Below, piece after piece: positions 1 to 10,488 of a DNA stretch of 64,000 nucleotides; within the stretch, counting starts at the first letter, position 1, and the number at the start of each line of letters is the position of its first letter. Location of the stretch: contig VXVC01000004.1 of NCBI GenBank assembly GCA_009836625.1, positions 372,001-436,000 on the forward strand, in the 5' to 3' direction. Below the pieces are notes generated by a model that was not told the origin of the DNA, did no database searches, and saw nothing but the letters and a program-made list of their open reading frames with translations. Source of the stretch: Holophagales bacterium. Lineage in GTDB: Bacteria > Acidobacteriota > Thermoanaerobaculia > Multivoradales > Multivoraceae. Position numbers and translations under genes: made by a program.

Positions 1-65
1 CGGAGTTGCCGCTGATTCTGCAGTCGGCCGGGTGCCCGGTGCGAGCCTGGCGTAGTGTCCCCTGC
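1..65. other. Left edge, no gene identified
   Basis: The 65 bases before dtd show no convincing coding signal, promoter or ribosome binding site. The dtd reading frame is open back to position 6, but the residues upstream of the chosen start do not resemble the family. This may be the tail of an upstream intergenic region. Confidence 0.3.
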
Positions 66-503
66 ATGCGGCTGGTCGTGCAGCGGGTGGCGGGAGCCGA
101 GGTCTCGGTCGACGGCCAGTCGGTGGGGAAGACAGGCGCCGGCATGGTGGTCCTTGCCGGCGTGGAAGTCGGCGACGGTCTGGATCAGGTCGAGGCGGCC
201 GCGGCCAAGTTGGTCGGGCTCCGGTTCTTCGACGACGAGCGGGGGCGCATGAACCTCGACGTGCGCCGGTCGGGCGGGTCGATACTCCTTGTATCCCAGT
301 TCACGCTGGCCGCGTCGACGCGCAAGGGGAGGCGGCCGTCGTTCGACCGGGCCGCGCCGCCGGAGGTGGCCGAGCCCCTGCTCCAGGAACTCCGCCGTCG
401 GCTGGAGGCTGCCGGCGTGCAGGTGGAGTGCGGGCGTTTCGGAGCGCGGATGCGGGTGGACCTGGTCAACGATGGACCGGTCACCTTCGTGCTGGACTTC
501 TAG
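66..503 (+). CDS. dtd: D-aminoacyl-tRNA deacylase
   Basis: Cytoplasmic proofreading enzyme that hydrolyses D-aminoacyl-tRNA (and Gly-tRNA-Ala), recycling tRNA. The 145-residue length is normal for the family. The start at 66 gives the typical MRLVVQRV N-terminus; the frame opens further upstream without family similarity. The two signature motifs are visible: SQFTL at residues 77-81 and NDGPVT at 135-140, the latter carrying the Gly-cisPro chirality filter. The stop codon directly abuts the stop of the convergent HU-like gene, with no base between them. Confidence 0.95.
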   Translation: MRLVVQRVAGAEVSVDGQSVGKTGAGMVVLAGVEVGDGLDQVEAAAAKLVGLRFFDDERGRMNLDVRRSGGSILLVSQFTLAASTRKGRRPSFDRAAPPEVAEPLLQELRRRLEAAGVQVECGRFGARMRVDLVNDGPVTFVLDF

Positions 504-770
504 CTAGAGGTTCTTGAGTTCCTTGCCGGGCTTGAAGCGAACCGTCTTTCCGGGGGAGATCGTCACCTCGACCCCGGTCTTGGGATTGCGGCCCACGCCG
601 CGCTTGCGATCGCGCACCTGAAAGACGCCGAAACCGCGCAACTCGATGCGCTTGCCGTCGCCGAGAGCGTCCTTCATCGCGCCGAGGATCGTGTCGACGG
701 CGCGCGCCGCCTTGACCCGGGGAAGGTCGGAGTTCTCCGCGACCCGGTTGACGATGTCCGCCTTGATCAT
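504..770 (-). CDS. HU/IHF-family DNA-binding protein
   Basis: Small basic histone-like protein that bends DNA as a dimer. Its 88 residues span the whole HU/IHF fold: an N-terminal helical dimerisation part, then the beta-arm signature (GFGVFQVRDRKRG) and the arm tip RNPKTG with the intercalating proline. The SDLPRVKAARAVD segment looks more like the IHF-alpha branch than HU, but I cannot separate the two by eye. A GGAGG ribosome binding site lies 7 bases before the ATG, and a candidate promoter (834-862) precedes it. It is divergent from the TPR gene. IHF-like bending would fit the sigma-54 promoters elsewhere in the window, which is inference. Confidence 0.93.
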   Translation of the reverse strand: MIKADIVNRVAENSDLPRVKAARAVDTILGAMKDALGDGKRIELRGFGVFQVRDRKRGVGRNPKTGVEVTISPGKTVRFKPGKELKNL

Positions 771-833
771 CTCGCGCCTCCTCCCTGAATCCGTCGGCCG
801 AAACGATCGGCCACGGCCCGACGTGGACCGTCG

Positions 834-862
834 ATTCTAACCCGGGCGGCGGTCCCGGTAAA
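834..862 (-). promoter_or_regulatory. Candidate sigma-70 promoter of the HU-like gene
   Basis: On the minus strand, TTTACC and TAGAAT are separated by exactly 17 bases, about 65 bases upstream of the HU-like start codon. The -10 matches 5 of 6 consensus bases. The -35 is weaker. Confidence 0.45.
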
Positions 863-913
863 GAGTCTGGGCGGCCGAAGTGGGCGCGGGAGAGTGTTAC
901 CCTTGGGCGCTCC

Positions 914-2995
914 ATGGACCATCGGGAAGCAGGTCTCCGGTCCCTTTCGGGCCGCGCGTTGCGGACTGCCGTGCCGGTAGCCCTGGTGACCCTGCTTTGC
1001 CTCGGAGCGCAGCAGACTCGGGCGCAGGAAACCGCCGCGGCAGCCACCGAGAGCGGACCGTTCCTGTTCACCGCGGCGCGGCTGCTGGCTGCTGAACCGG
1101 ACCGCGTAGACGAGGCCCTCGATCTCTTCGAACGGGCCGTGGCCGCGGCTCCGGACGCTCCCTTCCTCCGGATCGGTCTGGCGGAGTTCCTGGCCGAGAA
1201 GCTGCGCCGCTTCGACGAGGCGGCGGAACACACGGCCGTCGCCTACCGTCTCGCGCCGGACGACGTGGATGTGCTCCGGGCCCACGCGAGTGTTCTTGTC
1301 AGTCTGCCCAGAGGAGGTGGCGGCCAGCTCGACGAGGTGCTCGATCAGGCGCTCGAGGCGCTGGAGCGCCTCCGCCGCCTCGCCCCGAGCGACATCGAGG
1401 GCATGATGCTGCTCTACCGGATCCGGGAGAGACTGGAGGATTACGAGGAGGCCGCCTCGGTGCTTGAGGAACTCGTCAGCTACCACAATGGCCATCGGCA
1501 GCTCCAGGGCCTGCTGGTCGATGCCTTCCGGCGTGCGGGTCAGGAAGACCGGGCCGAAGAAGTCCGGAACGAGATGCTCCGGCTCGACGGCCTCTCGCTC
1601 GAAGCCAGGATGGAACTGGCTCACCGTGAGAGCCAGCGGGGCAACCACACGGAAGCCATTGAACTGCTCGAGGGCGCCGTCGCCGAGCAGCCGGAGAGCA
1701 TCCCGGTGCGCGGCGCCCTGGCGGAGGAGTACTTCCGTCGCGGCGTTGCCCGGGGGCGGACTCCGCAGCAGCGGGCGGGAGATCTCGCTGAGGCGCTGGA
1801 CCGCTTGCGCGCGCTGCCTCGCGCGGCCCGCGCGAACCCTAGCGCCCGCCTCCTGGAGGCGAGGATACTGGCCGAGTCGGGTCAGAGGTCGGAAGCGATC
1901 GAACTGTTCGAGGACCTCAGACGGGAGTCGCGGGACGATCCCCGGATCGTACGCGAACTGGTGCCCCTGCTGATGCGTGAGGGTGAGTGGAGCCGGATCA
2001 GGGACATCGGCCAGACGCTGGTGGATCGCGCCGACCGAAGTACCGCTGAGGGTGCGCAGTCGAGCGATCTCGGGCTCAGCCTGCTGGTCGAGGCCTTGCG
2101 CCAGTTGGGAGAGGTGGACAGGGCGCTGGAGGTGCTGGCAGCCGAGGAGAAGCGAGGCGGGGAGTCCGCCGAACTCGTTCTGAGCCAGGCCGAGCTGCTG
2201 GCCGAAGCCGGCCGGAAGCGAAGGGCCATGGCGCTGCTGCGGCGGGATGTCGTCGCCAACGACCGGTTGCTCAGGGAGAATGACGACGGCGAGCCGGAGT
2301 TGCCGGCGCTGGTCAAGAAGGCGCGGCTCTACTTCGACCTGGGCGCGGACAGACTCGCGTTGCGGATCTACGAGGACCTGGTCGCGAACGGAGAGGTCCG
2401 GCGCCTCATGCTGGTCGCCGAGTCCTGCCGCGAACAGGGACGCTTCAGTGAGTCCATTCCCTTCCTCCTGCGGGCGTTGGCGCGTATCGACGCCGGCGCC
2501 GAGACGGGACTCGACGTGGAGAAAAACACCCTGCGGGCGGCGCTCCGGTTCCAGCTCGGAGAGGCCTATGAACGCAGCCGGCGCTACGACGAAGCGGCCG
2601 ATCAGTTCCAGGCGGTCCTTGCACTCCAGCCCGAGAACAGCCACGCGATGAACTACCTCGGGTACATGTGGGCGGACAACGGGGAAAACCTGGAGCAGGC
2701 ACTCGAGCTCATTCGCCGCGCGGTCGATCTCGACCCGAACAACGGCGCCTTCGTGGACTCCCTGGGTTGGGCGCTGTTCCGGCTCGGCGAGTTCGAGCAG
2801 GCCCGGCGTCACCTCGAACGGGCGAACCAGCTCGTGCCCCGGGACTCCACGATTCTGGAGCACCTCGGCGATGTCTACGTCGCACTTGGCGATTCGCAGC
2901 GAGCCAGGGAGGCCTACGAGCAGGCGCTGGCGATCAACGACGAGGAGAACGTCGAGTCCGTGCGCCGCAAGCTGAGTGAGCTCGCCCGGCGCTGA
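914..2995 (+). CDS. Exported tetratricopeptide-repeat protein
   Basis: 693 residues. An N-terminal signal peptide (hydrophobic core about residues 18-31, likely cleavage near QTRA-QE at 37) points to export. The rest is a superhelix of TPR units, with the clearest C-terminal pairs between about 545 and 680 (repeated Ala/Gly-Tyr and Pro at unit ends, such as ALQPENSHAMNYLGYM and AVDLDPNNGAFVDSLGW). Such proteins are scaffolds for protein complexes. No enzymatic domain is seen. It overlaps the upstream part of the LolB-like frame and probably forms an operon with lolB-ispE. The partner is unknown; an envelope-biogenesis role is inferred from the neighbours only. Confidence 0.85.
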   Translation: MDHREAGLRSLSGRALRTAVPVALVTLLCLGAQQTRAQETAAAATESGPFLFTAARLLAAEPDRVDEALDLFERAVAAAPDAPFLRIGLAEFLAEKLRRFDEAAEHTAVAYRLAPDDVDVLRAHASVLVSLPRGGGGQLDEVLDQALEALERLRRLAPSDIEGMMLLYRIRERLEDYEEAASVLEELVSYHNGHRQLQGLLVDAFRRAGQEDRAEEVRNEMLRLDGLSLEARMELAHRESQRGNHTEAIELLEGAVAEQPESIPVRGALAEEYFRRGVARGRTPQQRAGDLAEALDRLRALPRAARANPSARLLEARILAESGQRSEAIELFEDLRRESRDDPRIVRELVPLLMREGEWSRIRDIGQTLVDRADRSTAEGAQSSDLGLSLLVEALRQLGEVDRALEVLAAEEKRGGESAELVLSQAELLAEAGRKRRAMALLRRDVVANDRLLRENDDGEPELPALVKKARLYFDLGADRLALRIYEDLVANGEVRRLMLVAESCREQGRFSESIPFLLRALARIDAGAETGLDVEKNTLRAALRFQLGEAYERSRRYDEAADQFQAVLALQPENSHAMNYLGYMWADNGENLEQALELIRRAVDLDPNNGAFVDSLGWALFRLGEFEQARRHLERANQLVPRDSTILEHLGDVYVALGDSQRAREAYEQALAINDEENVESVRRKLSELARR

Positions 2996-3014
2996 CCGGC
3001 CGCGGCCGATCGTC

Positions 3015-3788
3015 ATGAGGCGGTCGTTTCCACTGCTTCTGCTCGGCCTGGCATGGCTCAGCGGCTGCGCCAGCACCGGGCCTGGCCGCGAACCGGCGTT
3101 TCGCGCCGTCGGCCCGGCACAGGAAGCGGCGCCATGGGAGATTCCCGAGGCCGAATGGCGGACGCAGCGCATCGTCCGCATGCGCTACGAGGGACCGGAG
3201 GGGAGCGGCACGCTCCGTCTCGTGCTGCGCTTCGAGGACCCGGACAGCTTCCACGTCTCGGCCTCCGACCGCCTGGGGCGACGATGGTGGGACCTCAACG
3301 TGAGGGAGGGAGCCGCCCTCGTGCTGTGGGTGCGTGAGCGCACCTTCTGCCGGTATGCGGGCGACCTCGAGATTCCGGCCCTGTCGCTGGGGCCGGTGCC
3401 AGCCCGCGCCGTCGCGGCCCTGTTGATGCGTCGGCTCCCGGCGCCGCCTGCCGATACCCGCGTGTGGGAGGAGACCGCCGTCTCCGGAAGGCCGGACCGA
3501 GGCGGCGAGCTCGACTTCGAGGACCGTCGCGGCCGGCGCTGGACGACCGAGACGTCTACGGCAGGCCCGAACCGCTGGACCCCGACTCGTTGGACGCTCT
3601 GGAGCGGCGACCGCGTCAGGGCTACCTGGCGCGCGGACGTGGACGGAATGGCGCGCCTGGTGGAGTCCGACACGGGCCTCGAGCTCCGCTGGACCCAGCC
3701 GAAACCCGCGACGGAACTCGCCGCGCCGCTTCCGGCCCCCGCGGTGCCCTCCGGATACCGGCCGGGCGTCTGCGGCCCGGCCGCCTGA
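3015..3788 (+). CDS. LolB-like outer-membrane lipoprotein
   Basis: 257 residues starting with a short lipoprotein signal and lipobox (LSGC, Cys at residue 17), so it should be lipid-anchored. The remainder is a beta-rich domain consistent with LolB/LolA-like proteins, which receive lipoproteins and insert them in the outer membrane, but sequence similarity alone is weak. Support comes from gene order: in proteobacteria lolB commonly precedes ispE and prs, exactly as here. I chose ATG 3015 over the longer frame from 2976 because it puts the hydrophobic signal at the N-terminus. Its TGA overlaps the ispE ATG by one base. A DUF4292-type lipoprotein is the alternative. Confidence 0.7.
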   Translation: MRRSFPLLLLGLAWLSGCASTGPGREPAFRAVGPAQEAAPWEIPEAEWRTQRIVRMRYEGPEGSGTLRLVLRFEDPDSFHVSASDRLGRRWWDLNVREGAALVLWVRERTFCRYAGDLEIPALSLGPVPARAVAALLMRRLPAPPADTRVWEETAVSGRPDRGGELDFEDRRGRRWTTETSTAGPNRWTPTRWTLWSGDRVRATWRADVDGMARLVESDTGLELRWTQPKPATELAAPLPAPAVPSGYRPGVCGPAA

Positions 3789-4693
3789 TGCCCGCGGAGC
3801 TCAGCCTGTCCTGCCCGGCCAAGGTGAACCTGAGTCTCCGCGTTCACGGCCTGCGTCCTGACGGTTTCCACGAGGTATCGACCGTCCTGCAGACGATAGA
3901 GCTCTGCGACCGCCTGGTGATTCAGCGGGTCAACCCGGCGAATCCCCTGCGGATCGAGGTTCCGGGCGGCGGCGCGCCGGCCGACGACTCGAACCTCGTG
4001 CTGAAGGCTGCGCGCGCCTTCTTCGCGGCCCTCGGCGAACCCGCTCGCGGCGTCCGGTTCCGACTCGAGAAGCGGATTCCCGCGGGCAGCGGGCTGGGCG
4101 GGGGCAGCAGCGATGCCGCGGCGGCTCTGCTCGGCCTTCAGTCGCTCTGCGGACGCCCTCTCGACGCCCAACAGTTGCAGGCGGCCGGAGCGGCGATCGG
4201 TTCGGACGTTCCGTTCTTCCTGGTAGGGGGAACGGCTTTCGCCAGCGGCCGTGGCGAGCAGGTCGAGACGCTGGACGACATTCCCGCGGCGCCGATGCTG
4301 GTCGTCGTGCCGCCGGTGGAGGTGTCGACGGCCGAGATCTACCGGGGCTGGAGCGGTACGACGGAACCAGGGAGCGGGGGAGTTGGGGGGAAGCCGGCCA
4401 TGCTGCCTGCACTCTCGCGCCGTGGGGAGGCCGCGGCCTGGGTACTGGGCAACGATCTGGAACCGGTCGTACGCGAACTCCATCCTGAGGTGAACAGCCT
4501 CCTTCTGGCGCTTAGGAGCGCCGGTCAGGCGGGCGGCGGCCCGCAGGTTTCGGGCAGCGGTGGCGCGGTGTTCGCGATCGGCGAGCCACCTGGCATCCGA
4601 CCCTCCCTGGCGGGAACGGACGCGCGCGTGTTCCGGACGCGGATACTGCCTCGGGGAGTTGCCGGCTCTTCATGTACCAGGCACTTTCTGTAG
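3788..4693 (+). CDS. ispE: 4-diphosphocytidyl-2-C-methyl-D-erythritol kinase
   Basis: GHMP kinase of the MEP isoprenoid pathway; it phosphorylates the 2-hydroxyl of CDP-ME with ATP. The 301-residue protein has the N-terminal PAKVNLSLRV segment, the glycine-rich ATP loop IPAGSGLGGGSSDAA (residues 97-111), the SDVPFFL motif and the C-terminal SGSGGAVFA motif. Translation is coupled to the upstream lipoprotein (overlapping TGATG). Its stop codon TAG lies inside the likely -10 box of the downstream tRNA-Gln. Confidence 0.96.
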   Translation: MPAELSLSCPAKVNLSLRVHGLRPDGFHEVSTVLQTIELCDRLVIQRVNPANPLRIEVPGGGAPADDSNLVLKAARAFFAALGEPARGVRFRLEKRIPAGSGLGGGSSDAAAALLGLQSLCGRPLDAQQLQAAGAAIGSDVPFFLVGGTAFASGRGEQVETLDDIPAAPMLVVVPPVEVSTAEIYRGWSGTTEPGSGGVGGKPAMLPALSRRGEAAAWVLGNDLEPVVRELHPEVNSLLLALRSAGQAGGGPQVSGSGGAVFAIGEPPGIRPSLAGTDARVFRTRILPRGVAGSSCTRHFL

Positions 4694-4696
4694 AAT
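4667..4696 (+). promoter_or_regulatory. Candidate promoter of tRNA-Gln
   Basis: TAGAAT at 4691-4696 is a near-consensus -10 located 14 bases before the tRNA 5' end. The -35 (TCTTCA, 18-base spacer) is poor. The first three bases of the -10 are also the ispE stop codon. Confidence 0.4.
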
Positions 4697-4709
4697 GTGC
4701 CGTCCCGTC

Positions 4710-4784
4710 TGGGGCGTCGCCAAGTGGTAAGGCACGAGACTTTGGATCTCGCATTCGGGGGTTCGAATCCTCCCGCCCCAACCA
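4710..4784 (+). tRNA. tRNA-Gln (anticodon TTG)
   Basis: A complete cloverleaf: 7-bp acceptor stem TGGGGCG with CGCCCCA, anticodon stem CGAGA/TCTCG with loop CTTTGGA (anticodon TTG), T arm with GGTTCGAATCC, and an encoded CCA end (4782-4784). It lies between ispE and prs, a known bacterial arrangement. Confidence 0.96.
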
Positions 4785-4925
4785 CGGGTGCGAAGCAGCC
4801 AATTCCCCTCCATTCGAACTGAACCCGAGGTCGCCCGTGTCGAGAGTCTCCGTGCACGCGGATGGTCCCGGCGCGCGTCGGCGTCCGCTGAAGTGACCCT
4901 CCATCCCAACAACGTCGAACGCGCC

Positions 4926-5867
4926 ATGTACACCGAGCTCAAGGTCTTCGGCGGACGGGCGCATCCCGCCCTGACCAACGAGATCTGCAACTACCTCGGT
5001 ATGGTGCCGGGCCAGGTCACGGCCTACAACTTCGCGGACGGCGAGATCTTCTGCCAGATCCAGGAAAACGTCCGCGGCGCGGACGTCTTCATCGTGCAGC
5101 CGACCTGCCCGCCGGTCAACGACAACTTCGTTGAACTGCTGATCATGCTCGACGCGGTGAAGCGGGCTTCGGCGGCGCGGGTGACGGCGGTGCTGCCGTA
5201 CTACGGCTACGCCCGCCAGGACAAGAAGGACAAGCCCCGCGTGCCGATCACGGCCAAGCTGGTGGCGGACGTGATGACCGCGGCCGGGGCCGATCGCCTG
5301 CTGACGATGGACGTCCACGCGCAACAGATCTCGGGCTACTTCGACATCCCGGTCGACCACCTGTTCGCTGCGCCGGTGCTCCTTGACGCCATCCGCGCGC
5401 TCGGCATCGAGGATCTGATGATCGTTGCCCCGGACGCCGGCGGTGTGGCCAGGGCGCGGGCGATCGCGAAGCGGCTGCAGACCGAACTCGCCATTATCGA
5501 CAAGCGTCGCGTGGCCGCGAATCAGGCGGAGGTAATGAACGTGATCGGCGATGTCCAGGGACGCGATGTGCTGATCCTCGACGACATCATCGATACCGCA
5601 GGCACGCTGATCAACTCGGTCGAGTCGCTGGCGGCGCAGGGCGCCCGCAGGATCTTCGCCGCGGGCATCCACGGCGTCCTTTCCGCCTCGGCCATTGAAC
5701 GGATCGAGGAGTCGAAGCTCGAGGGCGTCCTGGTGACGAACACGACTCCGCTCGAAGAGAAGCTGGCCCGGAGCACGAGGTTGCGCCCCCACAGCGTCGC
5801 CGCGCTGCTCGGGGAGGCCATCCGCAGAATCCATGACAACAGCTCCGTGACGTCGCTCTTCGTCTGA
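4926..5867 (+). CDS. prs: Ribose-phosphate pyrophosphokinase (PRPP synthetase)
   Basis: Makes PRPP from ribose-5-phosphate and ATP for nucleotide, His and Trp synthesis. The 313 residues match the family length. Visible are the FADGE motif near residue 37, PYYGYARQDKK (91-101), the catalytic-loop MDVHAQQ (His131), and the PRPP-binding DDIIDTAGT (219-227). ATG 4926 gives the conventional N-terminus; a GTG at 4893 is in frame but unlike the family. No strong ribosome binding site is evident at either start. Confidence 0.96.
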   Translation: MYTELKVFGGRAHPALTNEICNYLGMVPGQVTAYNFADGEIFCQIQENVRGADVFIVQPTCPPVNDNFVELLIMLDAVKRASAARVTAVLPYYGYARQDKKDKPRVPITAKLVADVMTAAGADRLLTMDVHAQQISGYFDIPVDHLFAAPVLLDAIRALGIEDLMIVAPDAGGVARARAIAKRLQTELAIIDKRRVAANQAEVMNVIGDVQGRDVLILDDIIDTAGTLINSVESLAAQGARRIFAAGIHGVLSASAIERIEESKLEGVLVTNTTPLEEKLARSTRLRPHSVAALLGEAIRRIHDNSSVTSLFV

Positions 5868-5893
5868 GCCGTCCGTCACCTGAGGAGTTCGAA

Positions 5894-6562
5894 GTGAGCG
5901 AACCCACCGTAACCGTCCGGCTGCGCGAGCAGACCGGCAAGAACGCCAACCGCCGCCTGCGGGCGGGCGGCGAGATTCCCGCCGTGATCTACGGCGGCAG
6001 TGCCGATTCGGCCGCGATCCGCGTCGACGGCAAGCTGGTGCTGAGCCTTATCCGGGAGGGCGGCGAGAATGCCGTCTTTCTGCTCCAGCTCGAGGGCACA
6101 GAACAGACGCGTCATACGATGATCCGCGACCTGCAGTGGAACCCGTTGACGGGCGCGCTGGTTCACATCGATTTCCAGCGCGTGAAGATGGACCAGGAAG
6201 TCCAGGTTTCGGTGCCGATCGAAGTCGTCGGAGTTCCCGAGGGCGTACGAAACGAGGGCGGCCTGCTCGAGTTCATCACCAGGGAGGTGAGTGTCATCTG
6301 TTTGCCCGGCGACATTCCGGTCTCCATCGAGCTCGATGTCTCGGCCCTGCACATCGGCCAGCATGTAGAGGCCGGGCAGCTGGTCCTTCCGGACGCCGTG
6401 ACGCTCAACGACGAAGAGAGCAAGGTGATCGTGTCGGTCGCCGCCGCGCGCGTGGTCGAAGAGGAGGAGGAAGAGCCGGAGGAGGGCGAACTGCTCGAGG
6501 CCGTCGCCGACGAGCCGGAGCGGGTCGGCGAGGAAGACGAGTCGGTGGATGGAGAGGCCTAA
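5894..6562 (+). CDS. rplY: 50S ribosomal protein L25/TL5/CTC
   Basis: Binds 5S rRNA in the large subunit. The 222-residue size marks the long CTC/TL5 type: an N-terminal L25 beta-barrel (about 1-95), a C-terminal TL5 beta domain (about 96-185), and a very acidic tail (about 185-222). The GTG start is supported by a GAGGAG-like site (5882-5887) spaced correctly. Follows prs closely and overlaps pth by 14 bases; prs-ctc-pth is a widely conserved order. Confidence 0.95.
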   Translation: MSEPTVTVRLREQTGKNANRRLRAGGEIPAVIYGGSADSAAIRVDGKLVLSLIREGGENAVFLLQLEGTEQTRHTMIRDLQWNPLTGALVHIDFQRVKMDQEVQVSVPIEVVGVPEGVRNEGGLLEFITREVSVICLPGDIPVSIELDVSALHIGQHVEAGQLVLPDAVTLNDEESKVIVSVAAARVVEEEEEEPEEGELLEAVADEPERVGEEDESVDGEA

Positions 6563-7139
6563 GGAGGAAGCGCGTCTGGTTCTCGGTCTGGGAAACCCGG
6601 GCGGGCGCTACACCGGAACGCGTCACAACCTCGGCTTCCGGGTCGTTGACGAACTGGCCCGGCGTCTGGGCGTCAGACCTGGCGAGGACGTGTGCGGAGC
6701 GCTCTGGGCCTCGAATGACCGAATCGACCTGGCGACTCCGCAGACCTACATGAACCGCAGCGGCTACAGCGCGCGCTGTCTTTCCGAACGGAATGGCTAT
6801 GCTCCCGCGAACATCCTGGTCGTCTACGACGAAGTCCATCTGCCCCTGGGGCGGCTCCGGCTTCGTGGCAAGGGGAGTCCCGGCGGGCATCGCGGCATGG
6901 AGTCGGTTATCGAGAACCTGCGCACCACGGCGGTGCCGCGGTTGCGGCTGGGCATCGCGCGGGACGAAGCGGCCGCGGCCGCGGCCGGCCGGGGGGAAGA
7001 TCTGCCGGACTTCGTTCTCGCGCCCTTTGCCGCGGACGAGATCGAAACGGCGGAGCGCATGGTGCGCCGGGCCGCCGACTGCGTCCTGAGTTGGGTCGAC
7101 CATGGCGTCGACATCACGATGAACGAGTACAACGGATGA
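6549..7139 (+). CDS. pth: Peptidyl-tRNA hydrolase
   Basis: Releases peptides from peptidyl-tRNA dropped by stalled ribosomes. The 196 residues show GLGNPG (Asn16), the catalytic RHN (His26), TYMNRSG (Asn69) and YDEVHLP (Asp94). In E. coli Pth a second substrate-binding asparagine (Asn114) lies in the GGHNG motif; here the motif reads GGHRG (Arg115). The start lies inside the end of the L25 gene, so the two are probably translationally coupled. Confidence 0.95.
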   Translation: MERPKEEARLVLGLGNPGGRYTGTRHNLGFRVVDELARRLGVRPGEDVCGALWASNDRIDLATPQTYMNRSGYSARCLSERNGYAPANILVVYDEVHLPLGRLRLRGKGSPGGHRGMESVIENLRTTAVPRLRLGIARDEAAAAAAGRGEDLPDFVLAPFAADEIETAERMVRRAADCVLSWVDHGVDITMNEYNG

Positions 7140-7152
7140 GAGGAAACGGATA

Positions 7153-9225
<2,073 letters not shown>

Positions 9226-9271
9226 CGGAGGGCCGGCGACCGACCGTGATAGATTCCGCCGCCGACTCGTA

Positions 9272-9319
9272 CCGGTCCGCAGACCGGCGCACCCTGGCGG
9301 CGCGGGACCGCGCCGCCAG
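9272..9319 (+). promoter_or_regulatory. Two hairpins in the rpsF leader
   Basis: The 154-base gap between hppA and rpsF holds two perfect inverted repeats: CCGGTC/GACCGG with loop CGCA (9272-9287) and CTGGCGGCGCG/CGCGCCGCCAG with loop GGAC (9294-9319). Neither is followed by a T run, so they are not standard intrinsic terminators. They may be the S6:S18 autoregulatory leader known for rpsF operons, or a terminator of the hppA message. The assignment is inference. Confidence 0.45.
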
Positions 9320-9379
9320 CGTCGCGGCCGGAACGCCCGTCGTCGGGCGATCCGGCGGCCACATCAAGAGGATGAACGA

Positions 9380-9766
9380 TTGACACGGACATACGAACTC
9401 GTCTTCATCGCCGATCCGCGCCTCTCGGATGAAGAAGCCGTGGAGTTGAGCGATACCTTCGGCAAGTTGCTGGTCGCTGACGGCAAGCTGCAGATCACCC
9501 AGGAGGAATCCTGGGGCAAGCGGCGCCTGGCCTACCCGATCAGGAAGTTCACCGAAGGTCGCTACCACATCTACTACCTGGAGTGCGAGGGAGGGGACAA
9601 CGGCCTCGCCGAGATCGGACAGCGGATGCTCCAGAACGAGAAGATCCTGCGTCACCTTGTGGTGCGGACCGACCTGGACCTGAAGCGCGCCGCCAGCAAG
9701 GGCAAGGAGCCGGTCCAGCAGACGACCATGGCCACCGCCCCGAGCCAGGCGGCTGGAGGCGTCTAG
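9380..9766 (+). CDS. rpsF: 30S ribosomal protein S6
   Basis: Binds with S18 to the central domain of 16S rRNA. 128 residues with the typical YELVFI N-terminus, the [10 protein letters not shown] segment and [11 protein letters not shown] near residue 85, plus a low-complexity C-terminal tail. The start is a TTG preceded by an AGAGGATGA site. First gene of the standard rpsF-rpsR-rplI operon. Confidence 0.95.
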   Translation: MTRTYELVFIADPRLSDEEAVELSDTFGKLLVADGKLQITQEESWGKRRLAYPIRKFTEGRYHIYYLECEGGDNGLAEIGQRMLQNEKILRHLVVRTDLDLKRAASKGKEPVQQTTMATAPSQAAGGV

Positions 9767-9768
9767 AG

Positions 9769-9999
9769 ATGGCGAAACGCAGAACGTTCTTCCGGCGCCG
9801 CAAGGTGTGCAAGTTCACCGCCGACGGGATCGAGTACATCGATTACAAGGATGTCGCCACGCTGCGCTCCTTCGTGCCGGAACGGGCCAAGATCCTGCCG
9901 CGCCGGATCTCGGGCAACTCCGCGCGCCACCAGCGGATGCTCGCCCGCGCGTTGCGACGGGCCCGTTTTCTGGCCCTGATCCCCTACACGACGGACTGA
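9769..9999 (+). CDS. rpsR: 30S ribosomal protein S18
   Basis: 76 basic residues. Partner of S6 on the ribosome platform. Recognised by RRRKVCKF, the [12 protein letters not shown] segment and the [16 protein letters not shown] core, followed by the [13 protein letters not shown] end. Begins two bases after the rpsF stop. Confidence 0.96.
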   Translation: MAKRRTFFRRRKVCKFTADGIEYIDYKDVATLRSFVPERAKILPRRISGNSARHQRMLARALRRARFLALIPYTTD

Positions 10000-10041
10000 C
10001 CGCCGCGTCGGCGGCGACCGAGGCGACGAGGGAACGAGGCA

Positions 10042-10488
10042 ATGGAAGTCATCCTGCTACAGGACATGAGAGGGCTGGGCACGCGCGGCCAGGTGGTCGA
10101 CGTGAAGCCCGGGTATGCCCGCAACTACCTCTATCCGAGGGAGCTGGCGGCGCCCTCCACCGAGTCGAACCGGCTCTGGTTCGAGTCGCAACGGAAGAAG
10201 TTCGACGCTCGCCACGAGGCGGAGCGCTCGGCCGCCGCCGAGGTCGCGGCTGAACTCGCGGCGGTCAAGCTGACGATCGCCAAGCGTGCCAGCGAGACCG
10301 GGACCCTGTACGGCTCGGTGACCCCCACGGAGGTCACCGAGGCGCTCGATGCTGCCGGGGTGCAAGTGGACCGCCGCATGATCGATCTCACCGGCGGCAT
10401 CAAGACGGTGGGCGAGCACGTCGTGCGGGTCGACCTCCACACGGAAGTCATCGCCGAAGTCGCCATCGAGGTAGTGCCTGAAACCTAG
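10042..10488 (+). CDS. rplI: 50S ribosomal protein L9
   Basis: 148 residues: N-terminal rRNA-binding domain with MEVILLQDMRGLGTRG and VKPGYARNYLYPRELA, a long connecting helix (about 45-80), and a C-terminal domain. Third gene of the S6-S18-L9 operon. Its last codons overlap the proposed CTG start of the downstream methyltransferase. Confidence 0.97.
   Translation: MEVILLQDMRGLGTRGQVVDVKPGYARNYLYPRELAAPSTESNRLWFESQRKKFDARHEAERSAAAEVAAELAAVKLTIAKRASETGTLYGSVTPTEVTEALDAAGVQVDRRMIDLTGGIKTVGEHVVRVDLHTEVIAEVAIEVVPET

Noticed and set aside
767..3181. Long minus-strand open frame (about 800 codons) opposite the TPR gene
   Set aside because: Shadow of the real gene: high GC removes stop codons in other frames. 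No domain, no signal peptide; the plus frame has clear TPR repeats.
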